Assembly: GCF_030419005.1 (NCBI RefSeq)
Contig: NZ_CP106951.1
Location: 2,976,001-3,040,000 of the forward strand
DNA from: Eleftheria terrae
GTDB lineage: Bacteria; Pseudomonadota; Gammaproteobacteria; Burkholderiales; Burkholderiaceae_C
Length of the DNA: 64,000 nt
Direction of reading: 5' to 3'
Shown here: in pieces, positions 9,151-17,067 of the stretch
Layout of the letters: each line of letters starts with the position of its first letter
Numbering within the stretch: the first letter of the stretch is position 1
Program-made: the position numbers and the translations under genes
The notes under the pieces: model-generated
Databases searched by the model: none
Told to the model about the DNA's origin: nothing
Seen by the model: only the letters and a program-made list of their open reading frames with translations

Positions 9151-11556
9151 ATGACGCAAGCAAACAAGCGAGCGCGCCACTGGGGGCAGCGCACGCTGCT
9201 GGGCGCGCTGATGGTGGCGCAGGCCGTGCCGGCCCTGGCACAGCAGAGCACCACCACGCAGTACGAATACGACGCCGAAGGCCATCGCACCAAGATCACC
9301 GACCCGCGCCAGCAGGTCACCACGCAGAGCTACGACGAACTGTACCGGCTGAAGCAGCAGACGCTGCCGGCGGCCAAGGCCGGCGAAGCCACCCCGGTGA
9401 TCCAGTACGGCTGGGACAAGCGCGACCAGCTCAGCAGCGTCACCGACGCGCGCAAGAACACCACCAGCTATGCCGTGGACGGCTTGGGCAACCCGGTGAG
9501 CCTGATCAGCCCCGACACCGGCACCACCAGCAGCAAGGTGGATGCAGCCGGCAACGTGATCGAGGTGAGCAACGCCCGCGGGCAGAAGATCACCTACAGC
9601 TACGACGCGCTGAACCGGCTCAAGCAGGCCAGCTACCCTGGTGGCGCCAAGACCGTGTACGGCTACGACGCCTTCGTCACCACCGTGGGGGCGGAGAACT
9701 ACGGGCGGGGCCGGCTGACCAGCATCACCGAACTCAACGCCAGCGGCCAGCAGACCAGCCGGCTGGAGTTCGCCTACGACCCGCAGGGCCGGGCGCTGCG
9801 ACGCTGCCAGATCTGGGGCGCCGCAGCGAGTTGCACCCCGGCCGACACGCTGAGCTACCGCTGGGACAGCAGCAGCGGGCGACTGCAGGGGCTGACCTAC
9901 CCGTCGGGCCGCCGGGTGGACTACCAGTACGACAGCCAGGGCCGCATCAGCGGCATCACCACCACCGACCCCGGCAGCAGCACGGCCCAGGCGGTGGTGA
10001 GCAACGTGCAGTACCAGCCGCTGGACGCCGGCAGCTACGTGGTGAAGAGCTGGACCTACGGCAACGGCAGCACCGTCCCCGTGCAGAGCTACAGCCGCAG
10101 CTTCGACCTGGACGGGCGCATCACCGGGTTCACGCTGGGCAAAGGGGCGACCGGCGTCACCGCCGAGCAGGCGCAGTACACGCTGAAGTACGACGCGGCC
10201 AGCCGCATCGAGGCGATCCAGAGCGGGCTGGCGGCGAGCCCGACCGTGGCCAGCTTCGGCTACGACAACCTGGACCGGCTGACGCAGGCGGTGATCGGCA
10301 GCACGACGTACAGCTACGAGTACGACCTCAACGGCAACCGCACGCGGCGCATCCTGAGCGGGGCGGGCAGCAGCGCCACGACGTACAGCTACCCGGCGAC
10401 GAGCAACCGGCTGCAGAGCGTGCAGGTGGACAGCCAGGCCGCGCAGGCGATCACGACGGACGAGACGGGCAACATCACCGTCGATCCGGCCAACCCGGTG
10501 GGGACGGTGAACTACAGCTACACCACCGGGGAAGGGGTGGTGGTGACGGGGCGGCTGACGCACAGCTACGGGCCGATGGCGCGGCACGTGTACAGCCACA
10601 ACGGGCTGGGGCAGCGCACGCGCAAGACGGGCTCCACCCTGACGGCCAATGGCACGACGTACAACCCACCGAGTTATGTCGGATCGAGCGACACCTACTT
10701 TCACTATGACGAGGGCGGGCAGCTCATTGCCGAGCGGGATCAAAACCAACTGGTCAAGCGGGAGTACATCTGGCTGCGGGACACGCCGGTGGCGGTGATC
10801 ACCGGAGCTACGCCGACCCAGCCGATCCGCACGAGTGGCACGCCGCTGAACTCGCCCCAACTCCGCTACGTTCATCCGGACCACCTCAACACGCCGAGGC
10901 TGATCACCGACACATCGGCCGCCAAGCGCTGGGAGTGGAGCATCCTCGCCGAGCCCTTCGGCATCGGGGCAGCCATCGGGACGCCACAGGGGCAACCGAC
11001 AGCCCAGCGGCTAGACTTCCAGCTTCGTTTCCCGGGGCAATATTTTGATCCCGAAGCAGCAAATGCGTATAACTACTTCCGAACCTACCAATTCCAAACC
11101 GGCAGGTACATCCAAAGCGATTCGATTGGCTTAGCAGGAGGCACGAATACTTTTTCGTATGCGTTCGGTCAGCCTACACGATACAAAGATCCGGACGGGC
11201 GGATTGTTCCTGCTGTTGCCGCATGTGCTGCGAATCCCGCCTGCGTAGCCGGACTCGCAGCGGGGGCAGCAGCGGCAGGAGTTGCAGCCAAAAAAGTGTA
11301 TGACTGGTGGAAAAGGCGCCCCCAACCGGTGCATTTCAATCCAGGCTATATTCCTGGACAATGGCCCCCGCAGGATCCCCCAGCTGACAGACCGGAGGGT
11401 TGGCCGGACGATCCGAAGAACCAATGCATCCGGCTCTACGCGATCTGCCAAGAATTCAGTTGGCGTGGCAACTGCGAGAACTGCCTTAGGCGGTGCATTG
11501 CCGAACAGGAATGGCCTTTCCATTTGTGTGACGGCCCTAAAGGCTGCAAAGAGTGA
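9151..11556 (+). CDS. Rhs repeat protein with core domain and Cys-rich C-terminal tip
   Basis: An 801-residue YD-repeat protein with its own signal peptide (hydrophobic LLGALMVAQAVP, cleavage near ALAQQ) and a strong ribosome site GGGGGAGG before the ATG. YD units fill residues 30-520. The Rhs-associated core is at about 540-650 (HPDHLNTPRLITD, FRFPGQYFD-type, GRYIQSDSIGLAGG). After the junction DPDG (near residue 685) comes a unique tip of about 115 residues: a hydrophobic Ala/Gly stretch, a Pro-rich linker and a segment with eight Cys near the end. Less GC-rich sequence resumes around the core/tip boundary, as is usual for exchangeable Rhs tips. The tip's activity is not recognisable. Confidence 0.88.
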   Translation: MTQANKRARHWGQRTLLGALMVAQAVPALAQQSTTTQYEYDAEGHRTKITDPRQQVTTQSYDELYRLKQQTLPAAKAGEATPVIQYGWDKRDQLSSVTDARKNTTSYAVDGLGNPVSLISPDTGTTSSKVDAAGNVIEVSNARGQKITYSYDALNRLKQASYPGGAKTVYGYDAFVTTVGAENYGRGRLTSITELNASGQQTSRLEFAYDPQGRALRRCQIWGAAASCTPADTLSYRWDSSSGRLQGLTYPSGRRVDYQYDSQGRISGITTTDPGSSTAQAVVSNVQYQPLDAGSYVVKSWTYGNGSTVPVQSYSRSFDLDGRITGFTLGKGATGVTAEQAQYTLKYDAASRIEAIQSGLAASPTVASFGYDNLDRLTQAVIGSTTYSYEYDLNGNRTRRILSGAGSSATTYSYPATSNRLQSVQVDSQAAQAITTDETGNITVDPANPVGTVNYSYTTGEGVVVTGRLTHSYGPMARHVYSHNGLGQRTRKTGSTLTANGTTYNPPSYVGSSDTYFHYDEGGQLIAERDQNQLVKREYIWLRDTPVAVITGATPTQPIRTSGTPLNSPQLRYVHPDHLNTPRLITDTSAAKRWEWSILAEPFGIGAAIGTPQGQPTAQRLDFQLRFPGQYFDPEAANAYNYFRTYQFQTGRYIQSDSIGLAGGTNTFSYAFGQPTRYKDPDGRIVPAVAACAANPACVAGLAAGAAAAGVAAKKVYDWWKRRPQPVHFNPGYIPGQWPPQDPPADRPEGWPDDPKNQCIRLYAICQEFSWRGNCENCLRRCIAEQEWPFHLCDGPKGCKE

Positions 11557-11563
11557 GATTGTG

Positions 11564-11917
11564 ATGATCAACGGCGAAGAATCGACGTCTCGAATCGAGC
11601 GGTTCCATGAACTTGCTGCACTCGGAGAGAAAGGGTTGGAAGCGCTCTACTCCGAAAAGTTGAAAACCTGGTTTTTCGATTTTTTAGCTTCGGAGCTTCC
11701 CGAAACACCGCAACCACCCGTGAACTCATCCAAGGATCTAGCAGCGGCGATCAATCAATTGGCGCAGAATAAGCGGGCATGGGCGCAGAGACTTGGGGGT
11801 CTAGTGATAGGTTTGCACGATAGCCAAACTCAAGAGCAGGCAGCTCTAGAACTGCGCCAATTCATGCAGCAGTGTCCGTGGAGGTACTTGCGCGACAGTG
11901 CTCGTAGTAAACTCTAA
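11564..11917 (+). CDS. candidate immunity protein for the Rhs tip
   Basis: A 117-residue soluble, mostly helical protein starting 7 bp after the Rhs stop; a GTG one codon earlier is an alternative start. It matches no family I can name. Position (directly after an Rhs tip), size and lower GC shared with the tip are typical of cognate immunity genes. The role is inferred from position only. A longer upstream frame lies inside the Rhs gene and is not used. Confidence 0.6.
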   Translation: MINGEESTSRIERFHELAALGEKGLEALYSEKLKTWFFDFLASELPETPQPPVNSSKDLAAAINQLAQNKRAWAQRLGGLVIGLHDSQTQEQAALELRQFMQQCPWRYLRDSARSKL

Positions 11918-11964
11918 AAGCCATGTTGCTGTTCGTTCCGTTTCGACATTTAGGTGTTTGGCTA

Positions 11965-12429
11965 TCAAGTGATCAGCAGCAAATTTGCTTCTGCCTGCCT
12001 GCGGACCACTAAGCCCGGCAGCACACGCCCTCCGCCATACACCCAGCGGCGCAACTCGTCTGCGGCAGCGGGCCAGGCGCGCTCGTTGAGACAGCGGCGC
12101 AGCGTCGACGTTTGCAGCCGTCCGGCGCCAAGGTTGAAGGTGAAGTCAACGATGGCGGCCAGCCGGCCTTGCTCCTCGACGGCCAGCACTGGGCAGTAGC
12201 GCAGCGTCGCCTCCACAGCCTTCGTCAGGTCCAGCATCAGATAGGCCTCGCCCTCCGCCTCAGTGATCGGCGGATGGTCCGGCCGGCACAGATGCCCGAA
12301 ACCGATGGTGTGGTATCCAGCAGGGCAGATGTAGGGGTGGGCCCGGCGAAGAGGGTCGTGCTTGGGCACCCGGTGAAAACCTTCGAAACGCTTGGCCAGC
12401 TCGATGGCCTGCGGCGGCACGGCGATCAC
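11965..12429 (-). CDS. phage endolysin, glycoside hydrolase family 24 lysozyme
   Basis: A 154-residue muramidase that cuts peptidoglycan for host lysis. The catalytic E-D-T triad is visible in RFEGF (E16), KHDP (D25) and YHTIGFGH (T41), followed by the usual helical C-terminal lobe (VDFTFNLGAGRLQTSTL). The start is a GTG whose last two bases overlap the stop of the upstream holin gene (GTGA). A longer frame to 12486 runs inside the holin gene. No signal peptide is seen, so export depends on the holin. Confidence 0.9.
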   Translation of the reverse strand: MIAVPPQAIELAKRFEGFHRVPKHDPLRRAHPYICPAGYHTIGFGHLCRPDHPPITEAEGEAYLMLDLTKAVEATLRYCPVLAVEEQGRLAAIVDFTFNLGAGRLQTSTLRRCLNERAWPAAADELRRWVYGGGRVLPGLVVRRQAEANLLLIT

Positions 12430-12902
12430 GACCGCATCCGGTCGAACACACGTCCGACAAACCAGAAGTTCAACATCCCCGACCACAGCGCCTGGTCTGC
12501 GTCGGTCCAGGCCTGGGCCAGCATCGACCCCCAGCCAAACCCTGCATTGACCGCACCGGCCAGCGCCGCCCCCTTGGCCACGCAGTACAGCGCCATGAAC
12601 CAGTAGGTGATGACCGGCCGCACGCTCGTTGACAGCGCATCGACCCAGCGCACGCCGGATGGCTGACCCTGGGCTGCGATCGCCTCTTTCAGCGCCGCGA
12701 TGGCACCGGTGGTCCAGGCCGCGTCGGCTGCCGCGCCGATCTCAGCCATGCGCTGCGCGCCCCTGAGCCGCTCGAACTCCAACGCCTTGTCCTGCATGGC
12801 GAGCTCGTGCGCGCGCTCGCCGGCTCGGTCCAGCCACTTCAGCAGTTCGGGCGCGAGCCGGAAGATGCCACCGAGCAGGCCGCCCAGCAGCGTCTCGATC
12901 AT
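12426..12902 (-). CDS. 3TM-type phage holin
   Basis: A 158-residue membrane protein beginning METL-type (MIETLLGGLLGGIF) with a hydrophobic N-terminus, a charged helical middle (residues 22-75), and two further hydrophobic segments (about 92-118 and 138-150). This fits the GTA_holin_3TM family (PF11351). It lies directly upstream of the endolysin gene with a 4 bp overlap, the classic lysis pair. It should open the inner membrane at lysis. Confidence 0.78.
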   Translation of the reverse strand: MIETLLGGLLGGIFRLAPELLKWLDRAGERAHELAMQDKALEFERLRGAQRMAEIGAAADAAWTTGAIAALKEAIAAQGQPSGVRWVDALSTSVRPVITYWFMALYCVAKGAALAGAVNAGFGWGSMLAQAWTDADQALWSGMLNFWFVGRVFDRMRS

Positions 12903-13210
12903 TGGCTGCCTCCCCAGGGGTTGAACTTGACGGACGCCCCGATCAACAGCGCAGCCAGCAGGCCGGTGGTGAGCACCTTCACGGTCGTGCGCCAGGCGGT
13001 GCGGCGGGCATCGCGCCAGGCGTCGAGCAAATCCCGCAGCTCGCGGATGTCGCGGGCGGCGTGGCCGTTCTCCAGGCCCAGTTGAGCCAGCACACGCTCG
13101 GCACCGCGCTCGGCGGCGCGGTCCAGCAGGTCGTCGAAGTCCTCCTTGTTGAGCACCAGCATGTTGTTCACGAGGGAGGGTTTGGTTTGATCGTTCACAT
13201 GGATCTCCAT
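12899..13210 (-). CDS. small phage membrane protein of the lysis module
   Basis: 103 residues: a charged N-terminal half with a likely coiled coil (DLLDRAAERGAERVLAQLG) and one C-terminal transmembrane segment (LTTGLLAALLIGASV, about residues 78-95). The ATG giving MEIHVNDQ is chosen; the frame upstream crosses a terminator hairpin and is not coding. It ends 4 bp inside the holin gene. It may be an accessory holin or membrane anchor. The family is not recognised with certainty. Confidence 0.65.
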   Translation of the reverse strand: MEIHVNDQTKPSLVNNMLVLNKEDFDDLLDRAAERGAERVLAQLGLENGHAARDIRELRDLLDAWRDARRTAWRTTVKVLTTGLLAALLIGASVKFNPWGGSQ

Positions 13211-13212
13211 AA

Positions 13213-13237
13213 ACAAAAAACCCGCCTCAAGGGCGGG
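13213..13237 (-). terminator. rho-independent terminator after the tail genes
   Basis: On the minus strand CCCGCC, loop TTGA, GGCGGG, then a run of six T. It sits after the DUF2793 tail gene and just before the lysis genes, so it would separate, or attenuate, tail and lysis transcription. Confidence 0.8.
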
Positions 13238-13257
13238 TGCAGGGGGATGGGTTGAGG

Positions 13258-13608
13258 TCAGATCGGCACACCGGGACTCCAGCCAGTGGCCTTGAAAACG
13301 GCGAGGACGCTCTCGTCTTCGATGAAGCACAGCCAACCGGGCCTCGGTACGTGGTACTCCCAGCTCGCACCGATGCGCACTGCGATCTGTCCGGCTTTTC
13401 CGGCCCAGGCACCAGTGGCAGCTGCAGGGATCAGGTAGCGCTCACCCTCCACCGGAGCGGCCGGAGGCGTGGTGAGGTCGCGGTCCTTGACCGCCAGTCC
13501 AATGACCGCGCCCAGCCGCTTCAGGTTGGCGTCCATGCCGCCATTCCAGTTGTGCTCACCCTGGGTCCAGCCGTAGCTCAGGCCCAGGTTCGGATCGGTC
13601 ATCGGCAT
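13258..13608 (-). CDS. DUF2793 domain phage tail/fibre protein
   Basis: 116 residues with features of DUF2793: a N-terminal LGLSYGWTQGEHNWN segment, a PVEGERYLIP strand, and GAWAGKAGQIAV followed by WEYHVPRPGWLCFIED. These domains occur in collar or fibre proteins at the phage tail tip. The ATG is 6 bases after GGAGG and overlaps the stop of the upstream tail gene; GTG at 13611 is an alternative. A terminator hairpin follows. Confidence 0.85.
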   Translation of the reverse strand: MPMTDPNLGLSYGWTQGEHNWNGGMDANLKRLGAVIGLAVKDRDLTTPPAAPVEGERYLIPAAATGAWAGKAGQIAVRIGASWEYHVPRPGWLCFIEDESVLAVFKATGWSPGVPI

Positions 13609-15806
13609 CACGCGCCTCCATAGAACTTGCCGTAGTGCAGGCCGTAGCCCGTCCGCTCGAACTCGATGTTGTGGTGCTGCCAGGAGCTGTGGCCGTCGCG
13701 GGCCGCCTCAACTTCGATGCGCAGCCGCCCGTTGACCCGTCCCAGTCCGGAATCCGCCAGCTCCTGAGCCAGCGGCCAAGTGACGCTGTCGCCGGTGAGG
13801 CCGGTCAGGGTTCGGCACAGCCGGCCGGTCTCGCCATAGAAACGCACGGTGGTGGTCTGACCCGCCTCCGGCGTCACGCTGCCCTCGGCCTGCAGCACCA
13901 GGTAGGCGGTCTGGCTGCGGCGATTGCGGGTCGCCCAGCTCACCGAGATCGGGCCGGCCACGGCCACCGGGTACGCGCGGCTGTTCACCTGCAGGCGGCC
14001 CGGGCAGTAGGGCCGGATGAACCGCTTGTTCAGCTGCAGGCTGATTTCGGTCGCCACATTGGCCGGCAGCGTGCCGCGAGGTGTCTGGGTGAGGAGATTC
14101 GCTCGCACTGTCTCGCCGGCCACGTACTCCGGCCGCAGGTAGTGCCGGCCTTCTTCCACAAACCAGAGACGGCTGCCAGCCGGGTGGTGGCCTGGAACGG
14201 TGTCCAACAAGCCGCGCTCCAGTACCACGGCGGGAGCTGCAGCGTCCACCTCGGTGACCTTGAGCCACTCGCCGTTGACCAGCGCCAGGCCACCGGACCC
14301 TACCTCGGCGAGGTCGCTTGCCGAGGACAGTGGCGCCCGGACCTGTGCTGCGGACTGCGGCAACGCTTCCACCAGCACCGCCGAGGGAGTGAAACTCCCC
14401 TGCCCTTTCTCCTCGAATCCACCCGACAGCCGAGCCATCACCTTGAAGCCAAATGCATCGCTGCTCGGCCGCGTGCCGCAGGTGGCCACGAGCCCGTCCA
14501 GCTCGTCGATCTCGCCGAGCCGGCTGTCCGACTCCCCGGTCAGGTCCTGCACCACCCACCAGTACGGCACCTCGAACAGCAACTGCTGCGGGCAGGGTTG
14601 CGGCTCACTGGTCGGCTCCCTCCAGCCGGAGGACGGCGGCGCCGAGTAGACCGACTGCGGCAGCCCGAAGACATCCTGCACGCAGTCGACGCGCACAGCG
14701 CCGTTCGTCAGCTCGCCGTAGGCAATGCGCACGACTCGCATCGGCAGCTGTTCGATGCCATAGGGCGGCCACGCGAGCTTGATGACGTCCCCGATCTGCA
14801 GCCCCGCTGCCTGCCGGTTGGCGACAAAGGTGCACTTGGCCAAGCTGGCGGATAGCTGCTTCAGCTCGCGCATCGCCACGCGGTTGGCCAGCGCAGCATG
14901 GCTGATGCCCGGGTACTGGATCGAGGTGGCCACCACACCGCCGTTGATCTGCACGGCCGCCACGTCGTGCACCGTCACGGAGGCATCCTTGTCGCTGGCC
15001 GCGTCGCGGTACAACACCGTGACCTGGTTGACGGTCTCACCCCACGAGGGCCGGGTGAACTCCTCGATGCGCAGGACGTTCGAGGGATCGAACACCGGCA
15101 GCTGATCCAGCTGATACCCGGCGCGGGCGAGCTGGAGCACAAACAGGCCGGTCCGCGGGTGCACGAAGAGCACGCCGTCGATGTGCTTCAGCACGGAGAG
15201 CACAAAGCTCTCGACGGTCTCTTCCTGGCTCCACAGCAGCGACAGCCCGAATCCTTCGGCGTACAGGGTGTCGGCGGCGGCACGGAAGCTGAGGTCGTCC
15301 ATGTCCGCCGCCGGATAGCCCATGCCCCAGTCGGCGTTGGTCAGGCACTCCCGGATGATGTGCGCCGGGTTGGCGTCGGCGCCGATCGCTGCGCGCGAGG
15401 GATACCACCCGCTCGGCATGCGCCGCGCGCGGATCGACCACGGCTTGATGTACGGGTTCATTGCCGCCACCCACACGCGGCGCAACACCAGGCAGACGAT
15501 GCCGCGAAACGCCGGGATGTCCGGTCCCAGCTGCTCGTGGAGGTAGGCATTGCGGCCCTGGTCAGGGCCACCCATCAGCACGTCCACCACCCCATCGACG
15601 CCGCCTTCTCGCTCTTCGCCGCCGAACAGGCCGGGCTGGTGGATCCCCAACGTGATGTTGCCGGTCGCTTCTCCCGACCAAGCGACTCGTTCGCCCACCC
15701 GGATCTCGGTGATGGCATCCACCGGCCCATGGCACAGCGCGAGCTGCGCCCCGAGCCCGTACCAGTAGCCGACGGTGACCTTCTTCTTGCTGCCGCCGCC
15801 GCTCAT
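13608..15806 (-). CDS. phage tail tip / host-specificity protein (gpJ-like)
   Basis: A 732-residue tail-associated protein. The N-terminal GYWYGLGAQLALCHGPVD is the typical start of siphophage tip proteins related to lambda gpJ and GTA tail proteins. The middle region (residues 230-420, LHIDGVLFVHPRTG-type) fits a phage-tail_3 fold, and the C-terminus has beta-rich, fibronectin-like sequence. The start codon overlaps the stop of the small gene before it (ATGA). It probably forms the baseplate hub and contacts the host receptor. Confidence 0.82.
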   Translation of the reverse strand: MSGGGSKKKVTVGYWYGLGAQLALCHGPVDAITEIRVGERVAWSGEATGNITLGIHQPGLFGGEEREGGVDGVVDVLMGGPDQGRNAYLHEQLGPDIPAFRGIVCLVLRRVWVAAMNPYIKPWSIRARRMPSGWYPSRAAIGADANPAHIIRECLTNADWGMGYPAADMDDLSFRAAADTLYAEGFGLSLLWSQEETVESFVLSVLKHIDGVLFVHPRTGLFVLQLARAGYQLDQLPVFDPSNVLRIEEFTRPSWGETVNQVTVLYRDAASDKDASVTVHDVAAVQINGGVVATSIQYPGISHAALANRVAMRELKQLSASLAKCTFVANRQAAGLQIGDVIKLAWPPYGIEQLPMRVVRIAYGELTNGAVRVDCVQDVFGLPQSVYSAPPSSGWREPTSEPQPCPQQLLFEVPYWWVVQDLTGESDSRLGEIDELDGLVATCGTRPSSDAFGFKVMARLSGGFEEKGQGSFTPSAVLVEALPQSAAQVRAPLSSASDLAEVGSGGLALVNGEWLKVTEVDAAAPAVVLERGLLDTVPGHHPAGSRLWFVEEGRHYLRPEYVAGETVRANLLTQTPRGTLPANVATEISLQLNKRFIRPYCPGRLQVNSRAYPVAVAGPISVSWATRNRRSQTAYLVLQAEGSVTPEAGQTTTVRFYGETGRLCRTLTGLTGDSVTWPLAQELADSGLGRVNGRLRIEVEAARDGHSSWQHHNIEFERTGYGLHYGKFYGGA

Positions 15807-16015
15807 CGATGACGCTCCTCTGCTGTCACCTGCTCAGCCTGCTCGGCGACTCGCTGCGCCAGCGCATCGCCGCTCTCGCGCAGCCAGCGCGCCGGCACGC
15901 CGTGCTCGACAAACTCGGCCCAGGACCGCTCTCGGCCTTCAAACCAGCGCCGCATGCCGCGGGCGCAGTAGCCCAGCTGCCGGGCGTGTTCCAGCTTGGC
16001 AATCACCTCCGTCAC
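15803..16015 (-). CDS. small phage tail-module protein
   Basis: A 70-residue charged helical protein (VTEVIAKLEHARQLGYCARG at the start, RERSWAEFVEHG in the middle). The start is a GTG overlapping the stop of the gene before it (GTGA), and its own stop overlaps the next ATG. Similar short proteins with the GYCxxGxRxWF pattern are common in siphophage tail operons; no biochemical role is known to me. Confidence 0.72.
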   Translation of the reverse strand: MTEVIAKLEHARQLGYCARGMRRWFEGRERSWAEFVEHGVPARWLRESGDALAQRVAEQAEQVTAEERHR

Positions 16016-16251
16016 TTCTTGCCGCCTCCCTTCTTCTTGATGGGTTTGACCTGCACGTCGCCGTACCAGACGACGTTCGGGCCGGAGATCACCCGGGTGC
16101 CGAACAGCACCGGAATGGGCGCGTCCTGAGACGCGATGGGCAGGTCCTTGTCGCCGATCTGGCCCGGCTGCGCATCCTGGGACTTGGGTTTGGGCGCGAG
16201 CAGCGCCGACAGGACCGTCGTTGCGATCCAGACAATGAGTTGGGGCCACAT
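16012..16251 (-). CDS. small phage tail-tip protein
   Basis: 79 residues. A N-terminal hydrophobic segment (PQLIVWIATTVLSALL) is followed by IPVLFGTRVISGPNVVWYGD and a basic KKKGGGKK tail. This block is usually the beginning of the tail-tip attachment protein in related phages; here it is a separate gene, two genes upstream of the gpJ-like protein. Translationally coupled to the next gene through a GTGA overlap. Confidence 0.75.
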   Translation of the reverse strand: MWPQLIVWIATTVLSALLAPKPKSQDAQPGQIGDKDLPIASQDAPIPVLFGTRVISGPNVVWYGDVQVKPIKKKGGGKK

Positions 16252-16257
16252 GGAGAA

Positions 16258-17067
16258 TCAGACGATGGCGTCGCCCGAGAACGGGTTTTTCCAGGGGATG
16301 AAGGGGAAGCCGCCGAAGTTGTCCAGGTTCTGGAAGCGGTCGCGGCAGTGGGTGGTCCAGTGGTCGCAGCCAGCGTAGAGCTGAACCCGCTCACCGGGGA
16401 GCAGACCCACCATTGGCGCGGTGAGGGTCAGCTCGCCACCGCTGTGGCCGGTCACCATGCGGGCGCCGACGGCGCACTGCAGGTAGCCGCCGCCGAAATA
16501 GCCGTTCTCACGCTCCGCCGCCGCAGCGACCCAAACCGAGGTGCCAGCGATCCGGTCGACCTGGCCCTCCACCCTGAACCGCTCCTTGGCCACTCCACAA
16601 GCGGGCGAATACAGGACGTGGCGGCAGGCGATCTGGTACCGGGCCCGTAGGCCCAGCCGCTTGAGCGATGAGGCAATCGGCTCGCACTTGAGCGTGGCCT
16701 CCGCGCCCGCCAGGCGGGCCACCGTCAGCCGCCCCTTCCAGTAGGTCACGAACTCGCTGGCCTCGCCGCCCTGCCCCAGATGCCGTCGGTACAGCGTGAG
16801 GCTGACCACCCCCTCCGGCGGCGCGGCCACAAACAGTGCCGCCAGGGGCAGGTCCCGCGGCACCTGCACCTCCAATCCGCTGCGCGACAGCTCGTTGCTG
16901 TGCTCGATGTTGCTGCGCGAGATCGGCGCCGGCTCGTAGGTCTCCGATTGGTAGGTGACCGGCACTTGGCCGGACGTATAGCACCAGCGCCGGTGCTCTT
17001 GCGCGAAGCGATACAGCTCCTGCGGCTGCCCGGCGTGCATTGATTGGTCTTGCTCCAGGTAGTTCAT
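16258..17067 (-). CDS. phage BR0599 family tail protein (DUF2163-like)
   Basis: 269 residues resembling the phage_BR0599 family (PF09356) of minor tail proteins, also found in gene transfer agents. Visible traits are a N-terminal YRFAQEHRRWCYTSG, conserved Cys in CRHVLYSPACGV, and the C-terminal CDHWTTHCRDRFQNLDNFGGFPFIPW pattern (given here in parts: CDHWTTHCRDRF, then NLDNFGGFPFIP). The ATG giving MNYLEQDQ overlaps the upstream stop (ATGA); the longer frame to 17121 is rejected for that reason. It is part of the tail tip assembly. Confidence 0.85.
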   Translation of the reverse strand: MNYLEQDQSMHAGQPQELYRFAQEHRRWCYTSGQVPVTYQSETYEPAPISRSNIEHSNELSRSGLEVQVPRDLPLAALFVAAPPEGVVSLTLYRRHLGQGGEASEFVTYWKGRLTVARLAGAEATLKCEPIASSLKRLGLRARYQIACRHVLYSPACGVAKERFRVEGQVDRIAGTSVWVAAAAERENGYFGGGYLQCAVGARMVTGHSGGELTLTAPMVGLLPGERVQLYAGCDHWTTHCRDRFQNLDNFGGFPFIPWKNPFSGDAIV

